Shown here: positions 6,158 to 11,171 of the stretch, piece by piece | How the letters are laid out: every line of letters starts with the position of its first letter | Numbering within the stretch: the first letter of the stretch is position 1 | Source of the DNA: Candidatus Woesearchaeota archaeon CG08_land_8_20_14_0_20_47_9 | Lineage (GTDB): Archaea > Nanobdellota > Nanobdellia > Woesearchaeales > CG1-02-47-18 | Reading direction: 5' to 3' | Assembly: GCA_002763335.1 (NCBI GenBank) | Contig: PEYS01000124.1 | Span: 1 to 14,589 of the forward strand | Length of the DNA stretch: 14,589 nucleotides | Made by a program: the position numbers and the translations under genes | The notes under the pieces: model-generated | The model's input: the letters and a program-made list of their open reading frames with translations, nothing else | Database searches by the model: none | What the model was told of the DNA's origin: nothing

Positions 6158-8021
6158 AAAGCACCTTCAGCAACACCATGCCAGCCGTGCTATGCACCAG
6201 GCTGAACATCCTTGTCTGCCCTATCTCATCAAGCTTCTTATTTGCCTCATCCACACCAAAGCTAGTGGTGCAGCTTCCGTCAAATATTGTGTACTCATAA
6301 CCCTTGCCTTTGAGTACGCTGTAGATCTGCTCCCCGGTGTAGTTCATAAACTGCTTCTTAAACTCAAGCATCTGCGGGTCCCACTGGGCTGTGCTTACCA
6401 TGTCCATGCCTATGACCTTATGGTCATCCTTACAGAGCGATGTGACCCTACTGTTCTTAGGCAGGTTCACAAGCCACATATAGCCCTGTATCTCCTCAAC
6501 AGACGTGAAGTAGTGCGTGGGCCAGGGCACTGTGTTAATCCTGTACTTGGGGTATCCTGAGCTGTAGGCAAGGGCAACCACCAGGATTAGGGCCACAACA
6601 AGGGCAGCATTCTCCTTCGTAACCACCCTGCTTGTAAGAATCATGTACATGCCCTGGGCTGCAACTATTGCAACAGCAATCGCCAGGAATGACCACCCCC
6701 TGTGGGGGTTGAATGCAATTGGCAGCCTGTCCCCATTCACATTTGCAGCATTGGCCAGCAGCCAGAGCAGGGATATCACAAGCCATGGGCTTTTAAACAG
6801 GGTTTTATACCTCAGGAATATGAGTACCACAGATACGACTGTAAGGAAGAAGAGTATTGGCCCTAAGCCTGTTGGGTTGTCAATCTTATTAACTATGGGA
6901 GCCTGGACAAAATCAGCAAGGCTGTAGTAGACCTCGGTTCCTGTCTTGTAGAACTTCTCTGAGCTGCCATCAGCAAATGAGGAACCATAGGGCTTAACTC
7001 CCCCCTCCCAGCCGTACTTTGCGACCATTGGGCCCCAGTAGGCCAAGGCAAGCAGCGAGCCGATAAGGCCTGCAACGAGAAGCCATTTCTGTAAGTCTCT
7101 ATTCATAATTGCTCTTCCGAGAAAGTAGATCGGCATAAACACGAAGGCAAACAGCCCTGCAGTAGACCACTGGGTTATCAGAATAGCCCCAATAGGAAAG
7201 GCTGCTGCAAATGCCCAGGCCTTATCCTCGCTAAGCCTCTCTATGGCGTATAGTGCTGGGAAGAAGAGCATCTGGGCAAGGACCTCTGAGAAGATGAAAT
7301 GGCTCTTATAGCAGGGAATGATGGTCAGGATGAATGTTGCGATAAGCGCCTTCTCCTTGTTCCTCGTAAACCTCCTGACAAAGAAGTAGAAGAAAACAAG
7401 GCTTAGGGATATAAGCAGAGAGTTGAAAAACTTCAGGGTCCAGTTTATTGACTGCGTAGTCTGATGAAGCACGCCCATAATTATGTTATAGCCCATTGGA
7501 TAGGGCTCCATGTAGTGGGCAGCGTAGATGTCAGCTGGCTTTGAGAATGTCCTGTACATGGCAATGTGCTTGGCAGTTGTTGCGTACTCCCAGGGGTCGC
7601 CATTCTCAAGCCAGGGGGCTGCAAACGATCCATTGAGGTACATAAAGAAGGTGAAGGCAAACATCAGGGCTACAAGGGCGATGTAGAGGCTTGGCTTTGT
7701 AAGCCTGATCCTAGGTGATATTCTTAGGTTCTTCAGAAAGCCCGCCTTCTTTTTCTTGTCCTTTCCTTCAGGTTCGCTGCCTCTCACAAAGTCATAGGCA
7801 GGCACAGCGAGTGACAGGAAGAATATTATCCGCCAGTCAATTGCTATGTGAAGCAGGTTAAGGAGCACGCCAAGTATGGGCAGCACCCCCAGGCCAAGGC
7901 CAATGCGCATAATATTCCTCTCAAAGAAGTCCTTTGAAGGCTTGGCAAACCTAGTAACTGCATACCCTAGACCCCAGCTATAGACAAAGAACAGCACAAC
8001 AGTTACCAGCTTATCGTACAT
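6156..8021 (-). CDS. GT-C-like multi-pass membrane glycosyltransferase
   Basis: A 621-residue integral membrane protein with roughly a dozen hydrophobic segments. The first is at 5-22, with others near 40-58, 64-78 and 112-130, a dense set between 190 and 350, and more at 385-400, 410-425, 440-460 and 470-490. A charged cytoplasmic linker (GSEPEGKDKKKKAG) lies at 81-94. The first large external loop contains ENGDPWEYATTAKH (139-152), the acidic site position expected of GT-C enzymes, which use dolichol-phosphate-linked sugars. The C-terminal ~110 residues look like an extracytoplasmic domain (PWPTHYFTSVEEIQGYMWLV onwards), as in oligosaccharyltransferase and PMT/ArnT relatives. A role in transfer of sugars to proteins or lipids outside the membrane is likely; whether it is a mannosyl- or oligosaccharyltransferase cannot be decided. 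GGGGGATT upstream of the ATG may act as a ribosome binding site. Confidence 0.8.
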   Translation of the reverse strand: MYDKLVTVVLFFVYSWGLGYAVTRFAKPSKDFFERNIMRIGLGLGVLPILGVLLNLLHIAIDWRIIFFLSLAVPAYDFVRGSEPEGKDKKKKAGFLKNLRISPRIRLTKPSLYIALVALMFAFTFFMYLNGSFAAPWLENGDPWEYATTAKHIAMYRTFSKPADIYAAHYMEPYPMGYNIIMGVLHQTTQSINWTLKFFNSLLISLSLVFFYFFVRRFTRNKEKALIATFILTIIPCYKSHFIFSEVLAQMLFFPALYAIERLSEDKAWAFAAAFPIGAILITQWSTAGLFAFVFMPIYFLGRAIMNRDLQKWLLVAGLIGSLLALAYWGPMVAKYGWEGGVKPYGSSFADGSSEKFYKTGTEVYYSLADFVQAPIVNKIDNPTGLGPILFFLTVVSVVLIFLRYKTLFKSPWLVISLLWLLANAANVNGDRLPIAFNPHRGWSFLAIAVAIVAAQGMYMILTSRVVTKENAALVVALILVVALAYSSGYPKYRINTVPWPTHYFTSVEEIQGYMWLVNLPKNSRVTSLCKDDHKVIGMDMVSTAQWDPQMLEFKKQFMNYTGEQIYSVLKGKGYEYTIFDGSCTTSFGVDEANKKLDEIGQTRMFSLVHSTAGMVLLKVL

Positions 8022-8053
8022 GCCTTAATCCCCCAGCCTGAGCAGATGGAGCT

Positions 8054-8064
8054 GATTAATAAAG
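8054..8064 (-). promoter_or_regulatory. possible TATA box of the GT-C-like gene
   Basis: The minus strand reads CTTTATTAATC, centred about 38 nt from the ATG at 8021, which would give a leader of about 11 nt. It is weaker than the other TATA boxes here. Confidence 0.4.
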
Positions 8065-8072
8065 GTTGTTGT

Positions 8073-8134
8073 GGAAAACCTTGAATGCATTCGGCTTCGC
8101 CTTTAGAGGCTCGCCTCAGCATTCAAGGTTTTCT
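8073..8134. repeat. long hairpin element A, upstream of radical SAM/TRAM gene
   Basis: A perfect 15-bp inverted repeat, GAAAACCTTGAATGC at 8074-8088 and its complement at 8119-8133, extended by a G-U pair, enclosing a 30-nt loop. The loop itself holds short self-complementary runs (GGCTTCGCC, GAGGCTCGCCTC). Twelve bases of the arm are identical to element B at the other end of the neighbouring gene. It lies between two divergent promoters, where it could insulate them, but no function is shown. Confidence 0.75.
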
Positions 8135-8166
8135 GATCTTAATCTTTTTAAGTCAAGAGAGATGAA

Positions 8167-8188
8167 AAAACGCCAACTATTTAAAAAT
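8167..8188. repeat. shared promoter motif, copy 2
   Basis: AAAACGCCA, two bases, TATTTAAAAAT: 20 of 22 bases match 3011-3032. Here the ACGCCA part lies upstream of the TATA core (the BRE position) of a plus-strand gene, whereas in copy 1 it lies between TATA and start. Confidence 0.4.
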
Positions 8189-8212
8189 ATGGCTCAACTC
8201 AACATCAGGAGG
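8178..8212 (+). promoter_or_regulatory. promoter and ribosome binding site of radical SAM/TRAM gene
   Basis: TATTTAAAAATAT at 8178-8190 is the likely TATA box, and AGGAGG at 8207-8212 is a strong Shine-Dalgarno site. The site is 2 nt from the first ATG (8215) but 8 nt from the second (8221), so the second is the better start. A start site 26-27 nt after this TATA would fall within the Shine-Dalgarno site, so CTTTTTAA at about 8143-8150 may be the TATA box that matters. Confidence 0.55.
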
Positions 8213-8220
8213 CTATGAAA

Positions 8221-9612
8221 ATGAAAACAATAAGGCTTTCATTCCACTACCTGGAGTTTGAGGACAAGGCAGATTTGCTGAGGGTTAACCTTTTCAGGTA
8301 TTTCTACATTGACCTCTCGAAAAGGCTATTTAAAAGCATTGGCAGCTTTAAGGCAGGGGGGCATTCAATTGCCTTCACCACTGACCTTGACAAGGGAAGC
8401 CTGGAGGGGCAGTTCAACTCAGTCATTGCAGGCAGTATAAGCGGGTTAAGGAACTCGCTTAACAATCGCCGCGCAGTCTATGTTCACAGAAACTCTGGCA
8501 TCCCTCTGATCGGTTCTGTTAGCTTCAGCATCATAGATAGAAATACCAGCCTGATCGAGATCAAGCCAGTAACAGGGTGCAACCTCAACTGCATCTACTG
8601 CAGTGTTGGCGAGGGTGCTAACAGCGAGCTTACTGACTTTGTTGTTGAGCCAGAGTACATTATTGAGTGCTTTAAGAGGCTTGTTGAGTTTAAGAGGCAG
8701 GACAATAGCAAGCTAATGATAGAGGCTCATATTGGTTGTCAGGGTGAACCCTTACTATATTCTGCCTTGCCAGAGCTTGTTGCAGGGATTAAGGGTGCAG
8801 GTTGTACACATCTTGCTTCTGATAGGGTGGGGGGCAAGGGGATTGGAAGGAGGGCTGATAATAATAGTGATAGTGGGATTAATATAAACAAACGCAATAA
8901 GAATGAGAATAATATCACAGTATCAATTGACACAAACGGCACCCTTCTTACAGAGGCGTCAGTTGACAAGCTCGTCCAGGCAGGCATGGATCGCTTTAAC
9001 ATTTCGATAAATGCACTTGAACCAGGGCTGGCAAGAGAGATTGCAGGATGCTGTTATAATCTTGACCATGTAAAAGAGATTGCTAAATACATTGCAAAAA
9101 AGGCAGAGCTGCTTATAGCACCTGTGCTGATACCAAGTATCAATGAATGTGAGATAATAAAGATAGTTGAATTCGCAAAATCACTCTCAAAATATACAAA
9201 AGACAAAAAGCCACCGGTAGTAGGGATACAGAACTTTCTAGAATACAGAACAGGGCGCAACCCTGTAAGGCAGTGGGGCTGGAATAGGTTCTACAGGTTT
9301 ATAGCAGAGCTGGAAGAGCAGACAGGCGTTAAGCTCAGAATGTCAGAGTCTGACTTTTCAATAACAAAGACAAGACCGCTGCCAAAGCCGTTCAGAAAGG
9401 GCAGCACAATCACAGCAAGAGTCGTCTGCCCTGGGAGGCATAAGGGCGAGACAATCTGTGCTGCTAGCGACAGGGTTATCACAGTGAGAAGGGCAGGGTC
9501 TGCAAAACAAGGTCAGGAAATCAAAGTAAAAATCACAGGGGATAAACATAATGTGTTCTATGGAGAAAACCTTGAACATGCTCGCTTTGCTCGCATTTCA
9601 AGGTTTTCTTAA
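8221..9612 (+). CDS. radical SAM protein with C-terminal TRAM-like domain (COG2100 type)
   Basis: Counting from the upstream Met at 8215, C122, C126 and C129 (GCNLNCIYCSVGEG) form the CxxxCxxC cluster site. EAHIGCQGEPLLY (170-182), VSIDTNGTLLTE (236-247) and the IAPVLIPSINE strand (301-311) complete a radical SAM barrel. GIQNFLEYRTGRNP (337-350) and KPFRKGS (391-397) are, from memory of the family, typical of archaeal COG2100 proteins. Residues 398-450 (ARVVCPGRHKGETICAASDRV, then VKITGDKHN) look like a TRAM/OB domain, as in RNA-modifying MiaB enzymes, so an RNA substrate is possible but unproven. Two oddities: a ~38-residue Gly/Asn-rich insert at 196-233 inside the barrel, and a last ~15 residues encoded by hairpin B. 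The start at 8221 is set by AGGAGG 8 nt upstream (463 aa). Confidence 0.88.
   Translation: MKTIRLSFHYLEFEDKADLLRVNLFRYFYIDLSKRLFKSIGSFKAGGHSIAFTTDLDKGSLEGQFNSVIAGSISGLRNSLNNRRAVYVHRNSGIPLIGSVSFSIIDRNTSLIEIKPVTGCNLNCIYCSVGEGANSELTDFVVEPEYIIECFKRLVEFKRQDNSKLMIEAHIGCQGEPLLYSALPELVAGIKGAGCTHLASDRVGGKGIGRRADNNSDSGININKRNKNENNITVSIDTNGTLLTEASVDKLVQAGMDRFNISINALEPGLAREIAGCCYNLDHVKEIAKYIAKKAELLIAPVLIPSINECEIIKIVEFAKSLSKYTKDKKPPVVGIQNFLEYRTGRNPVRQWGWNRFYRFIAELEEQTGVKLRMSESDFSITKTRPLPKPFRKGSTITARVVCPGRHKGETICAASDRVITVRRAGSAKQGQEIKVKITGDKHNVFYGENLEHARFARISRFS
8825..8854 (+). other. G-rich tract with G-quadruplex potential
   Basis: Within the insert of the radical SAM gene the coding strand carries G-tracts at 8825-8827, 8829-8834, 8838-8841 and 8852-8854, which fits a loose G3 quadruplex pattern with one 10-nt loop. 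The adjoining bases, to about 8914, are AT-rich with runs of Asn codons. It may be a by-product of a low-complexity insertion. Confidence 0.35.
9564..9609. repeat. 46-nt hairpin element B (inside 3' end of radical SAM gene)
   Basis: A perfect 13-bp arm AGAAAACCTTGAA (9564-9576) pairs with 9597-9609, then a C/T mismatch, then ATGC/GCAT and an 11-nt loop, for a total of 46 nt. It ends exactly one base before the TAA stop (9610-9612) and so encodes the C-terminal tail. The arms match element A; the length and plan match C and D. Confidence 0.75.
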
Positions 9613-9638
9613 GTTGTAACTGTGACCATAGGTTATGA

Positions 9639-9773
9639 TTAAGAGGTCAAAGTAAAGCATATCTCCAGTGGCATATTCTGCTGAAGAAGAGAAAGGGCTA
9701 CTGCTTTATTGCAAGCGATATGGTGAGGGATATTAAGAGGATAGGTTATAGAAGAATTACTCCTCAAACTTAA
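9639..9773 (+). pseudogene. possible degraded HTH-like ORF remnant
   Basis: An open frame of 44 codons without a clear start lies between two stops. It reads like protein, with WHILLKKRKGYCFIASDMV and then DIKRIGYRRITPQT, a pattern reminiscent of helix-turn-helix segments. It has no start codon, Shine-Dalgarno site or TATA box and runs 17 nt into the PC4-like gene on the other strand. It is either a decayed gene fragment or chance; confidence is low. The rest of the 9613-9756 spacer shows nothing else. Confidence 0.2.
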
Positions 9774-9966
9774 CCTTGTTCACCAGATCCTTGAACTCAT
9801 CCCACTTCTCTGCAGGAATCCTTGTGCCCTGCTTTGTAAAGCCAGTATACCTCTCTGTTGTCACAAACTCCCTTATTGTAACACCTGGCTTGCCTCCAAA
9901 ATCATCAACCCTTATCACAACATCGGTTGTATCGCTCTTCTTAATTCTTCCAATGTCTTTTTCCAT
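9757..9966 (-). CDS. PC4/p15-like single-stranded DNA-binding transcription cofactor
   Basis: A 69-residue protein matching the compact PC4 layout: a basic start, strand VVIRVDDFGGKPGVTIREF (17-34, compare the family's RISEFRGKxxVDIREYY), strand TGFTKQGTRIP (41-51, the KKGISL turn), then helix AEKWDEFKDLVNKV (52-65). PC4 proteins dimerise and bind single-stranded DNA, acting in transcription or repair. The domain is complete and nothing else is attached. The start at 9966 is fixed by AGGGGTGAT (9972-9980), which matches the archaeal 16S tail 5 nt upstream. A TATA box at 10021-10029 predicts a leader of about 30 nt, unlike the leaderless genes to the left. The zinc-ribbon gene upstream is on the same strand, 95 nt away. 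Confidence 0.82.
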   Translation of the reverse strand: MEKDIGRIKKSDTTDVVIRVDDFGGKPGVTIREFVTTERYTGFTKQGTRIPAEKWDEFKDLVNKVKFEE

Positions 9967-10020
9967 TGAGAATCACCCCTTGGCTTCAAACACTAAGGCT
10001 ACACAGGGAGTAGCATCTAC

Positions 10021-10029
10021 TATTATAAG
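10021..10029 (-). promoter_or_regulatory. TATA box of the PC4-like gene
   Basis: The minus strand reads CTTATAATA. Its distance to the ATG at 9966 (~59 nt) predicts a leader of about 30 nt carrying the AGGGGTGAT ribosome binding site. Confidence 0.55.
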
Positions 10030-10061
10030 TATGTTTTGACAAAGCCAGACCCGTCTCTAGC

Positions 10062-10160
10062 TCACTCCTTGCCATTACCATTATTCCTGCAGCGCTTGCA
10101 CATATCCTGCTTAACAATGCGGTGAGCACCGCAAGCAATGCACTTACCTACCTTTGCCAT
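10062..10160 (-). CDS. 32-residue double-CxxC zinc-ribbon miniprotein
   Basis: A very short gene. The product is 32 residues: MAKVGKCIACGAHRIVKQDM followed by CKRCRNNGNGKE. Two CxxC knuckles, CIAC and CKRC, are separated by ten residues, the spacing of a minimal treble-clef or zinc-ribbon fold that binds one Zn(II). The protein is strongly basic, which suggests nucleic-acid or ribosome binding. Evidence that it is real: AAGGAGG at 10169-10175 lies exactly 8 nt before the ATG, and a good TATA box (10211-10219) sits at the right distance for a ~29-nt leader. I do not recognise it as a named ribosomal protein. It lies just upstream of the PC4-like gene on the same strand. Confidence 0.7.
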   Translation of the reverse strand: MAKVGKCIACGAHRIVKQDMCKRCRNNGNGKE

Positions 10161-10168
10161 TCTTGATG

Positions 10169-10175
10169 CCTCCTT
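10169..10175 (-). promoter_or_regulatory. Shine-Dalgarno site of the miniprotein
   Basis: The minus strand reads AAGGAGG with an 8-nt spacer to the ATG at 10160. It is among the strongest ribosome binding sites in the window and is the main support for the tiny gene. Confidence 0.75.
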
Positions 10176-10195
10176 ATCAACCCTTAGGTTTATTG

Positions 10196-10211
10196 TCACT
10201 CAAAAGTGGTT
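10196..10211. promoter_or_regulatory. operator-like inverted repeat, site 1
   Basis: CACT-CAAA-AGTG (10197-10208) with a flanking GGTT. It is related to site 2 at 10267-10282 (12 of 16 bases identical, same 4-nt spacer). The two sit in the promoters of the divergent transcription units. Confidence 0.35.
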
Positions 10212-10219
10212 ATTTTATA
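10211..10219 (-). promoter_or_regulatory. TATA box of the miniprotein
   Basis: The minus strand reads TATAAAATA, preceded by purine-rich AAG in the BRE position. The inverted repeat at 10197-10208 lies just downstream of it, in a place where a repressor could block initiation. Confidence 0.6.
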
Positions 10220-10265
10220 CTTAGAGTCACTGAAGAATGCTTATATTTAAATGTTTCGGTTTTTT

Positions 10266-10282
10266 ACTACTAAATAGTGGTT
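10266..10282. promoter_or_regulatory. operator-like inverted repeat, site 2
   Basis: ACTACT-AAAT-AGTGGT, a 6-bp inverted repeat with one mismatch, lies between a TATA-like stretch (TTATATTTAAAT, 10241-10252) and the ATG at 10286. It resembles site 1. Confidence 0.35.
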
Positions 10283-10285
10283 TAA

Positions 10286-10396
10286 ATGCTGCCAAGAGGC
10301 AGAAAAGCAGGTTACAACTTATTAAACATAGAAGACCCAAAGTACCTTATGCTGATTAATGTCGCGCTTAAGAAAACAATCTCCCCGACTACATAA
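10286..10396 (+). CDS. possible 36-residue basic protein, unknown
   Basis: A short ORF beginning MLPRGRKAGYNLLN, with a GRK stretch reminiscent of an AT-hook, then IEDPKYLMLINVALKK. TTATATTTAAAT (10241-10252) is a plausible TATA box giving a leader of about 10-15 nt; no Shine-Dalgarno site is seen. It could be a genuine small regulator, the remnant of a longer gene, or chance. It is supported mainly by its promoter and the operator-like repeat in front of it. Confidence 0.3.
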   Translation: MLPRGRKAGYNLLNIEDPKYLMLINVALKKTISPTT

Positions 10397-10423
10397 AGCC
10401 TGTTAGGATTTATCTCCTCTGCT

Positions 10424-10440
10424 TCATAAAACATTAAATA
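10424..10440 (+). promoter_or_regulatory. TATA region of the Tat lipoprotein gene
   Basis: CATAAAACATTAAATAG offers two overlapping TATA-like cores (ATAAAA and ATTAAATA). Either would start transcription about 10-20 nt before the ATG at 10475. Confidence 0.45.
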
Positions 10441-10474
10441 GTTGCTTCTGTTGAGTGGTTCAGCAAGCAAGAAG

Positions 10475-11134
10475 ATGATTGACGAAAATGAGATTTCGAG
10501 AAGGCAATTTCTGAAAATTGCTGGGACAGGCATTTTGGCTATTCTGACCCTTGGGTTGAGCGATCTTCTGGGAGGGTGTGAAAAAGGGGGTCAACTCCCT
10601 CTAGTGATTAAAGAAGCCCGTTTAGGTTATTATAGAGGTGACTGCCTTACTGACGACACCAGCCCATTCGCATCAGAGGAGATACTCAAACAGAATATTT
10701 CTGATGTCTTGTCTTACGATGATATTACCATGATTTACAGCAACGACTGCGTTGAGGTATGTGGCAGTGCTATAAATGGGGCTGGCAATGTTGATTATAG
10801 TGTTGAAGCAATAAAGGCTGTATTCAAGGGCCCAGGAGAACTTGAAGAGATAATTGAGGCGTACAAAAGTAACAGCTTATGGCGCATAATAAGCCTGCTT
10901 GGACTTGACGCTAAAATATATCATCCTAAACCAATGAGTAAAAATCTCATTACAACCCGTGCTGATGACCCTTTTGTATATAGACAGAGGTTCAATTTTA
11001 ATCCTTTGGATATAGAGAAGAACGAAGTCTACATCGTGTTCCTTCAGGCTAAAGACAGCAGAGGCAGCATAGTATACCCACCAAATCCTTATGTATGGCT
11101 GCTTCGAGTTTCCCCAGAAGAAAGGCCAGCATAA
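10475..11134 (+). CDS. Tat-exported lipoprotein of unknown function
   Basis: The N-terminus is a clear twin-arginine signal: ISRRQFLKIAGTG, a hydrophobic stretch (ILAILTLGLSDLL), then the lipobox LLGGC, after which the mature protein would begin with a lipidated Cys. Folded export and membrane anchoring on the outside are therefore predicted. The mature ~185 residues show no family I recognise; they include a CxxxxxxxxxC pair (GDCLTDD and NDCVEVCG) that might hold a disulfide, and a beta-rich C-terminus (EVYIVFLQAKD, YVWLLRVSPEE). A longer frame from TTG at 10442 exists, but ATG 10475 gives a normal short n-region. It stands alone between a small-gene cluster and the convergent AAA operon. 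The signal type is secure; a redox or binding role would be guesswork. Confidence 0.82.
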   Translation: MIDENEISRRQFLKIAGTGILAILTLGLSDLLGGCEKGGQLPLVIKEARLGYYRGDCLTDDTSPFASEEILKQNISDVLSYDDITMIYSNDCVEVCGSAINGAGNVDYSVEAIKAVFKGPGELEEIIEAYKSNSLWRIISLLGLDAKIYHPKPMSKNLITTRADDPFVYRQRFNFNPLDIEKNEVYIVFLQAKDSRGSIVYPPNPYVWLLRVSPEERPA

Positions 11135-11163
11135 TTATACGCATAATTATACGATTACTTTTT
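11129..11163 (+). terminator. tandem 12-nt repeat and T-run after the Tat lipoprotein gene
   Basis: GCATAATTATAC occurs twice head to tail (11129-11140 and 11141-11152), the first copy overlapping the TAA stop. TTACTTTTT follows. T-rich stretches terminate archaeal transcription, so this is a likely terminator between the convergent lipoprotein and AAA genes. The core ATAATTAT is also palindromic. Confidence 0.4.
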
Positions 11164-11171
11164 AGGTACCT

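Noticed and set aside
6081..6560. 159-residue plus-strand ORF
   Set aside because: It runs antisense to the GT-C-like gene and through hairpin C, has no promoter or ribosome site, and shows no protein-like pattern.
9613..9756. tRNA or small RNA gene in the spacer
   Set aside because: No cloverleaf, T-loop motif or conserved box could be found.
10312..10533. 73-residue minus-strand ORF
   Set aside because: It overlaps the Tat signal region of a convincing gene and has no promoter or ribosome site.
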